The notes beneath the pieces were generated by a model. That model was given only the letters and a program-made list of their open reading frames with translations, had not been told where the DNA came from and did no database searches. The position numbers were made by a program, and so were the translations under genes. Shown here one piece after another: positions 1 through 7,486 of a stretch of DNA of 64,000 nucleotides. How positions within the stretch are numbered: position 1 is the stretch's first letter; every line of letters starts with the position of its first letter. Source of the DNA: Bin87 sp964502995 (GTDB taxonomy: Bacteria > Chloroflexota > Dehalococcoidia > Lucifugimonadales > UBA3495); the NCBI GenBank assembly GCA_964502995.1, contig CAZCZB010000011.1, forward strand, positions 1 to 64,000, given 5' to 3'.

Positions 1-57
1 CACGTCCGCCTCAGGCGGACTCGCAATGACAACCTCCTGGATTCTGAACACTTACAT
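1..57. repeat. Dispersed palindromic repeat, half element (family D)
   Basis: The first bases hold a hairpin built on GTCCGCC...GGCGGAC followed by TCGCAATGACAACCTCCTG and ATTCTGAAC. The same block, including the non-palindromic tail (one base different), recurs at 48181-48230, and its core recurs at 6024-6142. The copy is probably cut by the window edge. It carries no coding signal. Confidence 0.75.
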
Positions 58-81
58 GACACTTACATGCGCCCCTGTCAT

Positions 82-110
82 TTGCCCGATTTTGAGCGTC
101 GTGTTATATT
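82..110 (+). promoter_or_regulatory. Predicted sigma-70-type promoter for rpsU
   Basis: TTGCCC at 82-87 and TATATT at 105-110 are separated by 17 bp. The start codon of bS21 lies 43 bp after the -10 box. This is pattern matching only; no transcript data are available. Confidence 0.5.
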
Positions 111-152
111 CACCCGCACACGCAAGTATCTGAAAACCGAACGGAGTGATAC

Positions 153-338
153 ATGGCATACGTAACGCCTCGTGAAGGCGAACCACCCGAGAGCCTGGTG
201 AACAGGTTCCGCGCCTCGGTGCAGCACGCCGGCATCCTGCGCGAATTGAAGGACCGACGCTTTTTCCGGTCCAAGGCCCAGAAGGAGCGGCTGGCCGCCC
301 AGCGAGCGGCCCGGCGACGGCGACGGCAGCGTCGCTAG
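153..338 (+). CDS. rpsU: Small ribosomal subunit protein bS21
   Basis: This 61-residue, very basic protein matches bS21 of the 30S subunit, which sits near the 3' end of 16S rRNA and helps initiation. The sequence has the family's central 'SLVNRFRASVQ' segment, a middle Leu-Lys-Arg rich helix and an Arg-rich C terminus ending RRRRRQRR. Length is within the family range (57-71). A GGAG box lies about 8 nt before the ATG, and a promoter-like pair lies upstream at 82-110. It is the first gene of a forward run with the zinc-ribbon gene that follows. Confidence 0.93.
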   Translation: MAYVTPREGEPPESLVNRFRASVQHAGILRELKDRRFFRSKAQKERLAAQRAARRRRRQRR

Positions 339-508
339 GATCCGACGGCCCCGCCGCATGCTTGGCGGCCGCGGATCCCTGCCACGTTCCAACAGCAAAC
401 CCACTGGCGGATATCCCACGTTCGGCCGAGTTGCCCCACTGAGCGCAGCCGGCCGTTGCAACGCGCGGCCGCCCCTGATATTGAGCAACCCACAAAAGGA
501 GGGCAGGT

Positions 509-853
509 TTGCCTCGATACGATTATCGGTGTACCGAGTGCGCCGCCGAGTTTGAGTTGGTCCAGAAGTTCAGCGAAGCCGGTCAGGGCGAATGCCCGCT
601 GTGCGGCGGCGCGGGCCAGAGAGTCTTCCATGCAGTGCCCGTGATCTACAAGGGCAGCGGATTCTACACCACCGACTACGGGCGCCCCAAGCGTCCCGTC
701 GAAAGCGCCGAATCCAGGGAATCCTCGACCGAGTCGTCGTCCTCGTCATCCAACGGCAGCAGCGACAGTTCGTCATCCGGCGATGGCTCATCGTCCGACA
801 GCGACTCGTCAAGCGCCCCGGCCCCGGCCGCAGCGGGTGGCGATTCGACCTAG
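509..853 (+). CDS. FmdB-type zinc ribbon protein
   Basis: This 114-residue protein starts MPRYDYRC-x2-C and carries a second CPLC pair about 20 residues on, the CxxC...CxxC zinc ribbon of the FmdB/CxxC_CXXC_SSSS regulatory family. The middle has the family phrase YKGSGFYTTDYG. The C-terminal half is a low-complexity Ser/Asp/Glu and then Ala/Pro stretch, probably disordered. The start is a TTG: an AAAGGAGGG box at 495-503 sits just before it, and the family always begins MP-x-Y-x-Y-x-C. The biochemical role of the family is not settled; proposals are metal-dependent regulation or a chaperone-like role. Confidence 0.85.
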   Translation: MPRYDYRCTECAAEFELVQKFSEAGQGECPLCGGAGQRVFHAVPVIYKGSGFYTTDYGRPKRPVESAESRESSTESSSSSSNGSSDSSSSGDGSSSDSDSSSAPAPAAAGGDST

Positions 854-946
854 CCCAACCGGTTGAACAGCGTGAACCATCGAAACCGCGCCCCTGGTGC
901 GGTTTCTTCTTGACCCCAGGTGAGATGACCCGGAGAGATCAGCCGG

Positions 947-1411
947 ATGAGGGCTTTGATTCAGCGAGTGTCGGAGGCGTCGGTCCGCATCGACGACGCC
1001 GAGGCGGGCAGCATCGGCGCGGGTCTGGTGGTGCTGCTCGGCGTTGCCGACGGCGACGCCGAGGCGGACGCGCGCTACCTGGTGGACAAAATCGTCAACA
1101 TGCGCATCTTCGCCGACGATCAGGGACGATTCAACCTGTCGGCGTTGGACGTGGGCGGCGGGTTGCTGGTGGTGTCCCAGTTCACCCTGCACGCCGACAC
1201 CCGGCGCGGCCGGCGTCCCGATTTTACCCGCGCCGCCGCACCCGACCATGCCAGGGAACTTTACGAACGGGCGGTGTCAATGTTCCGGGAATCCGGCCTG
1301 ACCGTTGCCACCGGCGAATTCCAGGCCTACATGCAGGTGCGCCTGAACAACGACGGCCCGGTGACCATCATGGTGGACAGCGCCGACCGCGGCCGCCCCA
1401 GAAACTCGTAG
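947..1411 (+). CDS. dtd: D-aminoacyl-tRNA deacylase
   Basis: Dtd hydrolyses D-amino acids (and Gly mischarged on tRNA-Ala) from tRNA in the cytoplasm, as a homodimer. The 154-residue protein is full length, with the N-terminal MRALIQRV strand, the catalytic-site SQFTL motif around residue 78, and the cross-subunit NDGPVT loop near residue 136 that carries the chirality-proofreading Gly-Pro. A GGAG box precedes the ATG by about 10 nt. It follows the zinc-ribbon gene by 93 nt on the same strand. Confidence 0.95.
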   Translation: MRALIQRVSEASVRIDDAEAGSIGAGLVVLLGVADGDAEADARYLVDKIVNMRIFADDQGRFNLSALDVGGGLLVVSQFTLHADTRRGRRPDFTRAAAPDHARELYERAVSMFRESGLTVATGEFQAYMQVRLNNDGPVTIMVDSADRGRPRNS

Positions 1412-1580
1412 AGGCGGGCCTCAGACCCGCCCCCTGCGTTTTACAGACCCCGTAGGGGCGAATAATCATTCGCCCCCAACGTTCGCGCCAACCGCCAACA
1501 CCCCCAGCCAAGTAGGGGCGGGTCTCAGACCCGCCCTGAATTTTACAGACCCCGTAGGGGCGAATAATCATTCGCCCCCA
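1410..1580. repeat. Cluster of four intergenic palindromes (families A and B)
   Basis: Two copies of a GGCGGGTCTCAGACCCGCC-type palindrome (about 1410-1437 and 1512-1537) alternate with two copies of GTAGGGGCGAAT-AATCATTCGCCCC (1452-1479 and 1554-1580). The spacer 'TTTTACAGACCCC' also repeats, so the unit A+B of about 70 bp is directly duplicated. No ORF uses it. The same families recur at many intergenic sites in this window. Confidence 0.85.
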
Positions 1581-1648
1581 CCCTTGCCAACCAAACTGTC
1601 GGGATCAAACCGTACCACGCCCGCAACGCCGTCCCGGCTGGCGCCGTC

Positions 1649-2176
1649 CTACCGGTGCCACCCCATGCCCTTGTACATCCCGCGCAGGAATGCGATCTGG
1701 CCGCCGTGGGATACGCAGTCCCACGTCATCTGGCCCAGCGCGGCCGCCACCGTGCGCGGCTCCGAAACGGGCGGGATGATCCTGGCTTGCTGCATCTGAG
1801 CATCGGTCAGGCTGGGCAGATACTCCCGCAACGCGCCGCGCACCTGCTCAAAATACTCCATCTGGCGGGCGCGCGACGGAGGCTGCCAGTCGCACACCAT
1901 CTGGTGCGTCCACCCCAGGCCGCGATTCTCGCCGTCGGACGGCATGGTGAAGTGCTGCTCCCAACCGTTGGCGTCCCAAATCTGCGGCAGGTCCCGCAGC
2001 CGGGTGTGGACGAACGAATCGATAACCCGCGAAAGGTGCCACAGAATCCAGGACACCGAGTTGCAGTCGTCGGCGGGAATGCGGTGAAACTCGTCGTCCG
2101 TAAGGTCCTGCAGAGCCAGGTCAATGGTGGTGAAGTTGTTTTCCAGGGCAGATATGAGACCGTCGGCGGCGGGCAT
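1649..2176 (-). CDS. DinB-like four-helix protein
   Basis: The 175-residue protein looks like the DinB/YfiT metal-binding four-helix-bundle superfamily. It has an early 'ALENNFTTIDLALQDLTDDEFHRIP' type helix pair, a SVSWILWHLSRVIDSF segment with the family's conserved His, and a C-terminal CVSHGGQIAFLRGM segment whose His would complete the metal site. The upstream extension to 2218 was dropped because TAGGAGC lies 6 nt before the ATG at 2176. Members act as bacillithiol/mycothiol-type transferases or detoxifying hydrolases; the substrate here is unknown. Confidence 0.75.
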   Translation of the reverse strand: MPAADGLISALENNFTTIDLALQDLTDDEFHRIPADDCNSVSWILWHLSRVIDSFVHTRLRDLPQIWDANGWEQHFTMPSDGENRGLGWTHQMVCDWQPPSRARQMEYFEQVRGALREYLPSLTDAQMQQARIIPPVSEPRTVAAALGQMTWDCVSHGGQIAFLRGMYKGMGWHR

Positions 2177-2340
2177 GGCGATGCTCCTATGGCAAGGTGT
2201 GGACAAATCGCAAAACAACCGCCCGCTCCTCAGGGAGCATGGGTCCCCTCACGGCATTGCGAACGGACCCGCAGGGTGTTTTGCGATTTGGAACGCTGGA
2301 ATCCCGATTCCGCGGGAACGACGTTATCTGTCGGCGGCCT

Positions 2341-2886
2341 CTAGGTGATTTCGGGCTGCACGCCGGCGGGAAGGTCAACCTCGAACGCTGACAATATCTG
2401 ACCCACCAGCATGTAGTGGCCGATCAGGCCGGTGATTTCCACGGTCTTCTGGGTGCCGAAATGGTCCGACACCGCGTTGAACGTCTCGTCGCTGATCTTG
2501 TGGTTCTGCACCAACTCCTGCACGTACTTCACCAGCGACGCCTCGATTCCGCTCATCCCCTCGGGGGCCTTGCCCGTGGCGATGGCGTTCACCACATCCT
2601 CGGACACCCCGGCCTGGCGAGCCAGCCGAGCGTGGGCGGAGAACTCGTACTGCTGGCGAATCTCGCGGGCGGTGGCGCAGATGATGATCTCCCGCTGGGC
2701 CTCGGTGATGTCCAGCTCAAACCGCACGTAGGTTCCGGTGTGGGCAACGCGGGCCGCCAGGTCGGGGCTGTGCAGCAGCACTCCGTAAGGGCCGCGCACG
2801 CTGCCGCGGCTGCTGGCTATCGAGTCGAAAAACTCCTGGTGTTCGGTGGCGAGCTGATCGCGGGTAACGTCGTTGAGACGGGCCAT
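2341..2886 (-). CDS. Carboxymuconolactone decarboxylase (AhpD-like) family protein
   Basis: At 181 residues this is a single alpha-helical CMD domain: 'GPYGVLLHSPDLAARV', 'LDITEAQREIIICATAREI', 'YEFSAHARLARQAG' and a late 'ITGLIGHYMLVGQILSAFEV' segment. The AhpD CxxC pair is absent; only one Cys is seen, at the start of 'CATARE', so peroxidase-type activity is not supported. Such proteins are common beside catabolic genes. Function is probably a small-molecule decarboxylase or hydrolase, not resolved. It is alone on the minus strand between palindrome clusters. Confidence 0.8.
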   Translation of the reverse strand: MARLNDVTRDQLATEHQEFFDSIASSRGSVRGPYGVLLHSPDLAARVAHTGTYVRFELDITEAQREIIICATAREIRQQYEFSAHARLARQAGVSEDVVNAIATGKAPEGMSGIEASLVKYVQELVQNHKISDETFNAVSDHFGTQKTVEITGLIGHYMLVGQILSAFEVDLPAGVQPEIT

Positions 2887-3031
2887 GAGGTTGGGCTCCT
2901 TGATCGTGGTTCAAATAATCGTGGTTCAAATTTGGGTGAGGGAAATATACCGCCCGCCGTTGCCGTATTCAAGCAGCAAAGGTTTACCATCGGCGCATAT
3001 ACGGTAATCCCCCGGCGACGCAATCGCGATT

Positions 3032-3128
3032 GTAGGGGCGGGTTTCAAACCCGCCCCTACCGTGCCGAACATGGAATCCGGTACGCAATTATTCGTGGTT
3101 GCAGGGGCAAGGCACGCCTCGCCCCTAC
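3032..3128. repeat. Pair of intergenic palindromes (families A and C)
   Basis: A perfect GTAGGGGCGGGTTTCAAACC inverted repeat (3032-3060) is followed after 40 bp by GGGGCAAGGCACGCCTCGCCCC (about 3101-3128). Both lie in the 280-bp gap between the CMD-family gene and nadC, with no ORF in the gap. Confidence 0.8.
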
Positions 3129-3166
3129 GGGTATTGCGCCCGATTGGCAGGGATACGGACGCGCCG

Positions 3167-4027
3167 TTACTCCGGAAACTCCAGGTCCAGCGATATGTCC
3201 AGCGCATCGACGGAATGGGTCAGGCCGCCGATGCTGATCAGGTCAACGCCGGTTTCGGCCACGGCCCGCACCGTCTCCATGTTGATGCCGCCCGACGCCT
3301 CGATGGACGCGCGGCCCGCGATGATTCCCACGGCCTCGCGCATCATCTCCACCGGCATGTTGTCCAGCATGATGATGTGCGCCCCGGCGTCCACCGCCTC
3401 CCGCACCTGTTCCAACGACTCCACCTCGACCTCGACGCGGATGGTGTGGGATGCGCGGGCGATCGCCTGCCGCACCACGTCTGCCAGCGGCTCTTCCAGC
3501 GACGCCCGCGCCTCCAGGTGGTTGTCCTTGATCAGGATGCCGTCGGCCAGGTTCAGGCGGTGGTTGTGGCCGCCGCCCATCCGGACGCTGTACTTGTCCA
3601 GGAAGCGGTGGCCGGGCGCGGTTTTGCGCGTGTCCACGATGCGGGCGCGGGTCCCCGATATTTCGCGCACGTACTGGTTGGTCGCCGTAGCGATGCCGCT
3701 CATGCGCTGCATGAAGTTGAGCGCCGTGCGCTCCGCGCGCAGGATGCTGGCCGCCGACCCCCGCACGCTGGCGATGTCGTCGCCGGGCGCCAGGTCGCTG
3801 CCGTCCTCAAGCAGCAGGTTGACCTCAAGGTCCCCGTCGATTCGGTGAAACACCTCCCGGGCGACCTGGCCGCCGGCCAGGACCCCAACCGCCTTGGCGC
3901 GGAGCATCCCGTCGCCGACGATATGATTCGGGATGAGGGTTTGCGTGGTGGGGTCGTTGAACGCCTGGTCTTCGGTGAGCGAGGCATTGATCAGGTTCAG
4001 GACTTCCGGTGGTAGTTGCTGCAACAT
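3167..4027 (-). CDS. nadC: Nicotinate-nucleotide pyrophosphorylase (carboxylating)
   Basis: NadC converts quinolinate and PRPP to nicotinate mononucleotide, CO2 and PPi in de novo NAD synthesis. The 286-residue protein is full length. Visible motifs are RTALNFMQRMSGIAT, the DTRKTAPG-x-R loop, 'GGGHNHR' and 'ILIKDNH' of the quinolinate/PRPP pocket, EVEVESLEQ, IIMLDN, and the C-terminal EASGGI and ISIGGLTHS phosphate loops. No nadA or nadB lies in the window. It is divergent from rsmD. Confidence 0.96.
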   Translation of the reverse strand: MLQQLPPEVLNLINASLTEDQAFNDPTTQTLIPNHIVGDGMLRAKAVGVLAGGQVAREVFHRIDGDLEVNLLLEDGSDLAPGDDIASVRGSAASILRAERTALNFMQRMSGIATATNQYVREISGTRARIVDTRKTAPGHRFLDKYSVRMGGGHNHRLNLADGILIKDNHLEARASLEEPLADVVRQAIARASHTIRVEVEVESLEQVREAVDAGAHIIMLDNMPVEMMREAVGIIAGRASIEASGGINMETVRAVAETGVDLISIGGLTHSVDALDISLDLEFPE

Positions 4028-4273
4028 TCGGGCCCTCGATTTCGGCAGATTGAGCAGATTGCAAGTTATTCAGAGTTTGCCACGCCCGGGGCGTCCCGGC
4101 AATCATCCCCCGCTTGCGTTATACTCCCCGGCTGGACGCTCACCGGACATAACCCACGCCGGCGCGCTTTGCCTCCGGCCTGTCTCGATCAAAATCCCCC
4201 GAAAGACGCACACGACGCAAAAGACGTTCCCTCGTCCGCGAATAATAGAATGCCCCCACGCAGAATCAATACC

Positions 4274-4858
4274 ATGCGTGTTGCCGGCGGCGACGCGCGC
4301 GGCATCAGATTGAAAGGCCCCTCAATTGCCGGGGTGCGCCCAACAACCGAGCGCGTCCGAGCCGCCATATTTAACATATTGACCGAAGCGCAGGTGGTGG
4401 ATCGCCAGGTGTTGGACCTATTTGCCGGAACCGGGAGCCTTGGTATCGAGGCCCTCAGCCGCGGCGCAGCGGGAGGAGATTTCGTTGAACGAAACCGCAA
4501 GCAGAGCATTGACTTGCAGGAAAACCTCACCCGCGCCGGATACGCAGACGTGTCCCGAGTCCATTGCGCCGATGCGCTGCGTTGGCTGGCCCAGCGCGCC
4601 GCGGACTCCGACTCCGCGCCGGTGTACGACCTCGCCCTGATGGACCCGCCCTACCGGATGGGAAACCCGACGCCGATGCTGGAGGCGCTGTGGCAATCCG
4701 GCGCCCTGAAGCCGGACGCCACCGTGGTGATCGGCCACAGCAGCCGGGAATCCCTGAACGCGCAGGTGGGAGAGTTGCAGCAATACGACAATCGAAGTTA
4801 TGGCGACAACGCGATAGCGTTCTACCGTCGTCCGCCATCCGAGGCGGCGCCCGAATGA
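4274..4858 (+). CDS. rsmD: 16S rRNA (guanine(966)-N2)-methyltransferase
   Basis: RsmD uses SAM to methylate N2 of G966 in 16S rRNA within the assembled 30S subunit. The 194-residue protein begins MRVAGGDARG, the family's usual start, which is why ATG 4274 was chosen over much longer upstream starts; ATG 4250 is a near alternative and neither has a clear ribosome-binding site. It shows the SAM motif I DLFAGTGSLGIEALSRGA and the catalytic DPPY. coaD follows 49 nt downstream, the same rsmD-coaD order seen in many bacteria. Confidence 0.92.
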   Translation: MRVAGGDARGIRLKGPSIAGVRPTTERVRAAIFNILTEAQVVDRQVLDLFAGTGSLGIEALSRGAAGGDFVERNRKQSIDLQENLTRAGYADVSRVHCADALRWLAQRAADSDSAPVYDLALMDPPYRMGNPTPMLEALWQSGALKPDATVVIGHSSRESLNAQVGELQQYDNRSYGDNAIAFYRRPPSEAAPE

Positions 4859-4907
4859 CACTCGATTCCGGCGCCTCGCCGGAAGGCGGATTTTGGAGAA
4901 ACGCTGA

Positions 4908-5396
4908 ATGGTAACCGCTTTGTATCCGGGCACCTTTGACCCGGTAACCATGGGACATCTGAACGTGGCCACGCGAGCGGCGCGGCTGTTTGACCGGCTC
5001 ATCGTGGCCGTTTACGACACGCCGTCGAAGAGCCTGCTCTTCAACACCGAAGAACGGGTCGGACTCATCGAAGGCGCCGTCGCCGGAATCAACAACATAG
5101 AAGTCCGCCCCTTCAACGGCCTGGTGGTCAGCACCGCCCGCGACGCCGGCGCCGCCGCGATCATCCGCGGACTGCGCAGCGGGCCGGACTTCGAGTACGA
5201 ATCCCAAATGTTTTTCATGAACCGCAGGCTCGAACCCGACGTTGACATGGTCTCGTTCATGAGCGACCAGGAACACACTTTCATCAGTTCAAGCCTTCTC
5301 AAAGAAGTCGCGCAGTTGGGCGGGGATATATCGGAAATGGTGCCCCCCAACGTCGGCGTGGCTTTGGCCGAAAAATTCCAGTTGCCGAATCGGTAG
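4908..5396 (+). CDS. coaD: Phosphopantetheine adenylyltransferase
   Basis: CoaD transfers AMP from ATP to 4'-phosphopantetheine to make dephospho-CoA. At 162 residues it is a normal hexameric-type CoaD, with the nucleotidyltransferase T-x-G-H motif (TMGH, residues 14-17) after YPGTFDPV and the second nucleotide motif ISSSLLKEVA near residue 124. GGAGAAACGCTGA precedes the ATG. It forms a run with rsmD upstream and a coiled-coil protein downstream. Confidence 0.97.
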   Translation: MVTALYPGTFDPVTMGHLNVATRAARLFDRLIVAVYDTPSKSLLFNTEERVGLIEGAVAGINNIEVRPFNGLVVSTARDAGAAAIIRGLRSGPDFEYESQMFFMNRRLEPDVDMVSFMSDQEHTFISSSLLKEVAQLGGDISEMVPPNVGVALAEKFQLPNR

Positions 5397-5454
5397 CCCC
5401 ACGCGGCAATCCCACCGACGGCGCAAGGGGGACATCATAGATATCAACAACATC

Positions 5455-5994
5455 ATGGACCGCATAGAACTGCTGGTTGAGTCCAGCAAGTCCGTTCCGT
5501 TGAGCAACAACGTCATGGTGGACAGGACCAAGCTGAACGAACTCATCGCCCAGCTGCGCATGGCCGTCCCGCAGGAGATCAACCGGGCGGAGGAGATGCT
5601 CTCCCGCAAGGACGACATACTTTCGTCAGCGGTTTCAGAGGCCCAGCAGACTCGCCAGCAGATCGAGCAGGATTTCCGCAACCGCCTGAATGACCACGAG
5701 TTGGGACGCCGCGCCGAAGAAATGCTGCGCGACGCCGAGGCCCGGTCCCGGCGCATCATCGAACAGGCGGAGAAGGAAGCCGAGAACCGCCTGCACCAGG
5801 CCGACGCCTACGCGCTGCGAACCCTGCGCGACCTGGAACGCGAACTGGCGGCCGCGACCGGTTCCATCCGCAAGGGCATCGACGTGCTGGCCGGTTCCGC
5901 GCTGGCGGCGACCGGCTCCTCTGTGCCGATCCCGTCTCCCGAGGACTTTGCCCCCGAGGACATCGATATCGAGGAACGCATCCGGATGCGGTGA
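5455..5994 (+). CDS. Coiled-coil protein (DivIVA/ATPase-like), unknown function
   Basis: From the ATG the product is 179 residues, nearly all charged helix rich in Arg, Glu and Ala, predicted to form a long coiled coil between about residues 40 and 140 (RAEEMLSRKDD..., RRAEEMLRDAEARSRRIIEQAEKEAE). Similar proteins follow coaD in Chloroflexota and are loosely called ATPase or DivIVA-like; the role is unknown. The ATG is preceded in frame by IIDINNI codons that look like normal protein, and the AAGGGGG box is 23 nt upstream of the ATG. A rare ATA or ATC start at 5437 or 5434 is therefore possible. Confidence 0.75.
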   Translation: MDRIELLVESSKSVPLSNNVMVDRTKLNELIAQLRMAVPQEINRAEEMLSRKDDILSSAVSEAQQTRQQIEQDFRNRLNDHELGRRAEEMLRDAEARSRRIIEQAEKEAENRLHQADAYALRTLRDLERELAAATGSIRKGIDVLAGSALAATGSSVPIPSPEDFAPEDIDIEERIRMR

Positions 5995-6023
5995 CCCCTC
6001 ACGCGTACCCACTTTGATAATCT

Positions 6024-6142
6024 GTCATTGCGAGTCCGCCACAGGCGGATGGCAATCCCATCCGCCTTGCGCGGGCAGTTGGTCGTAGCCGTTAGCGCCT
6101 CAACGAGATTGCCACGTCCGCCTGTGGCGGACTCGCAATGAC
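6024..6142. repeat. Composite inverted element, copy 1 (family D)
   Basis: The ends GTCATTGCGAGTCCGCC and GGCGGACTCGCAATGAC are inverted repeats, and each half also folds on itself (GTCCGCC/GGCGGAC-like). The unit is about 119 bp with an unrelated centre and no ORF. A second copy with the same architecture is at 48089-48212. The rest of the 500-bp gap (6143-6490) holds only a further repeat (6226-6345) and a likely leader for the next gene. Confidence 0.85.
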
Positions 6143-6225
6143 AAACCGGGTACGCATGAGGCGGTGACCCGCGCTGCGACACCCCTTGACAGCCAGGACA
6201 GTCGCTTTCGATTATTGTCGCACCT

Positions 6226-6345
6226 GCAGGTTGCCCGCTCATGGTGCGGAACGTCCGCCTTTGGCGGGAGCCTGCCGAAGGCCCGCCTGTGGTGGGTCGA
6301 ACCATGAGCCCCATCCTTCGACAATCTCAGGATGAGCGGACAGGT
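6226..6345. repeat. Intergenic repeat with CCGCTCATGGT / ACCATGAGC arms (family E)
   Basis: The stretch contains 'CCCGCTCATGGT', 'GTCGAACCATGAGC' and 'TTCGACAATCTCAGGATGAGCGG', degenerate copies of a 'TCGACAGGCTCACCATGAGCGG' type unit that is also found at 44324-44346. It also has a GTCCGCCTTTGGCGGGA palindrome. It lies upstream of the BFN-domain gene and carries no coding signal. Confidence 0.6.
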
Positions 6346-6491
6346 GGAGCGATAACCGAAAGGCCGTGCGGCGCGTTCCCCGTTGGGCGTGTGCTTGACA
6401 CCGTTGTTCGGCTACGGTATAGAATCTAAGTACGAGGCCGGCCCTGAGCCGGTCCCCTCGTCAGTCAATACCGGAAGCAGTCATTGGAGCG

Positions 6492-7046
6492 ATGCAGCAG
6501 ATGCGCGAACTTGTAATCGACAGCATCCGGATCAGCCAGATGAACTACCAGCGAGTGGTGGTTCTCAAAGAGCTGGAAACCAACCTGTTCCTGCTCATCT
6601 GGATCGGGCCCACCGAAGCCGAGGCCATCGCCGTGAAGATGCAGGGCATGAGCGTTCCCAGGCCATTGACTCACGATCTGCTGGTTGATCTGGTCAAGTC
6701 GGTGGGCGGCACAGTTGAGCACATCCTGGTGAGCGACCTGCAGAACGAGACCTTCTACGCCAGGATCGTGATCAGGATCGGCGACGAACTGCACGAAATA
6801 GACTCTCGGCCCAGCGACGCCATGGCCGTCGCCGTCCGCGCCGAGGTGCCCATCTACGTTTCCGACCAGGTGATGGCGAAGGCGGCGATCTCTATGGACG
6901 AGGAGACCGGCCAGCCGGTTACCTCCTCCCCCGGGTCGGCGGGCGAACCCGCGCCGGCAGAGGTTACCGAGGAAGAGTTGCAGGGCTTGTCGGCCTTCAC
7001 TGATCTCATCAATGAACTGGACATGGAAGACTTTGAGCGCAAATAG
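6492..7046 (+). CDS. Bifunctional nuclease (BFN/DUF151) domain protein
   Basis: The 184-residue protein has a BFN domain over residues 1-135: 'VVLKE', 'LFLLIWIGPTEAEAIA', 'RPLTHDLLVDLVKSVGG', 'ETFYARIVI' and 'IDSRPSDAMAVAVR' are the family's signature blocks. The C-terminal 45 residues are acidic and probably act as a linker or peptide. Plant BFN proteins have DNase/RNase activity; bacterial ones are poorly studied. TTGGAGCG sits 5-6 nt before the first ATG. A factor-independent terminator follows at 7091, so it is probably a single-gene unit. Confidence 0.88.
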   Translation: MQQMRELVIDSIRISQMNYQRVVVLKELETNLFLLIWIGPTEAEAIAVKMQGMSVPRPLTHDLLVDLVKSVGGTVEHILVSDLQNETFYARIVIRIGDELHEIDSRPSDAMAVAVRAEVPIYVSDQVMAKAAISMDEETGQPVTSSPGSAGEPAPAEVTEEELQGLSAFTDLINELDMEDFERK

Positions 7047-7090
7047 GTTGCGCGTCGCCACGACGATTCCGGCCAACTGTTCGGAACCGA

Positions 7091-7119
7091 GCCCCGACCC
7101 ACAAGCGGCGGGGCTTTTT
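7091..7119 (+). terminator. Rho-independent terminator after the BFN gene
   Basis: GCCCCG (7091-7096) pairs with CGGGGC (7109-7114), followed by five T at 7115-7119. It separates the BFN gene from the atp promoter. Confidence 0.8.
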
Positions 7120-7154
7120 CGTAACCTGCGTTACGCTTTCTGCAAAAATACCGA

Positions 7155-7183
7155 TTGACACGTCAGAAAACCGATGCTACCAT
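7155..7183 (+). promoter_or_regulatory. Predicted promoter of the atp operon
   Basis: A perfect TTGACA (7155-7160) is followed after 17 bp by TACCAT (7178-7183, 4 of 6 matches to the -10 consensus). The first ATP-synthase-related start codon is only about 10-22 nt downstream, so the leader would be very short. The box lies just after the terminator at 7091-7119. Confidence 0.65.
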
Positions 7184-7192
7184 GCCTGCCGT

Positions 7193-7486
7193 TTGGAATC
7201 AGATATGCCGCCCTGGGTAATCATTGCCCTGCGGCTAACCGGTTTGGGATGGTACGTAGCTGCGTGCATAGTGCTGGGAATACTCGGAGGAGTTTGGCTG
7301 GGCAAACTGACCGGCCAGGTGGCAGTGCTGGTATTGGCAGGAACAATCCTGGGCAGCATCGCCGCATTCTACGGTGTGTATCGCATGGTGCTTCCCGCAA
7401 TCTACGGCCCAGGCCAGAACCGCACATCGTCCCAAGTCCCGCCGGCGCGACGGGATACTGACCACGGAGGCAACGAAAAGTCGTGA
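7193..7486 (+). CDS. AtpZ/AtpI-like ATP synthase accessory membrane protein
   Basis: The 97-residue protein has two hydrophobic helices (about residues 8-30 and 40-65: 'WYVAACIVLGILGGVWLG' and 'VLVLAGTILGSIAAFYGVY') and a polar C terminus. This layout and its position as first gene of the atp operon fit AtpI/AtpZ, which assist assembly of the c-ring or Mg/Ca transport with F1Fo. The start can be TTG 7193 or ATG 7205 (MPPWV); the second is more usual but lies very close to the predicted transcription start. The stop codon overlaps the GTG of atpB (GTGA). Confidence 0.75.
   Translation: MESDMPPWVIIALRLTGLGWYVAACIVLGILGGVWLGKLTGQVAVLVLAGTILGSIAAFYGVYRMVLPAIYGPGQNRTSSQVPPARRDTDHGGNEKS

Noticed and set aside
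1410..1580. Palindrome cluster as a small CRISPR array
   Set aside because: Units differ, alternate in type, have no constant repeat-spacer pattern and no cas genes lie near.
2416..3237. 273-codon forward ORF opposite the CMD-family gene
   Set aside because: It runs through two palindromes and mirrors a recognisable gene; no domain.
6107..6320. Insertion sequence in the 6-kb gap
   Set aside because: No transposase ORF; only small palindromes and repeated pieces are present.
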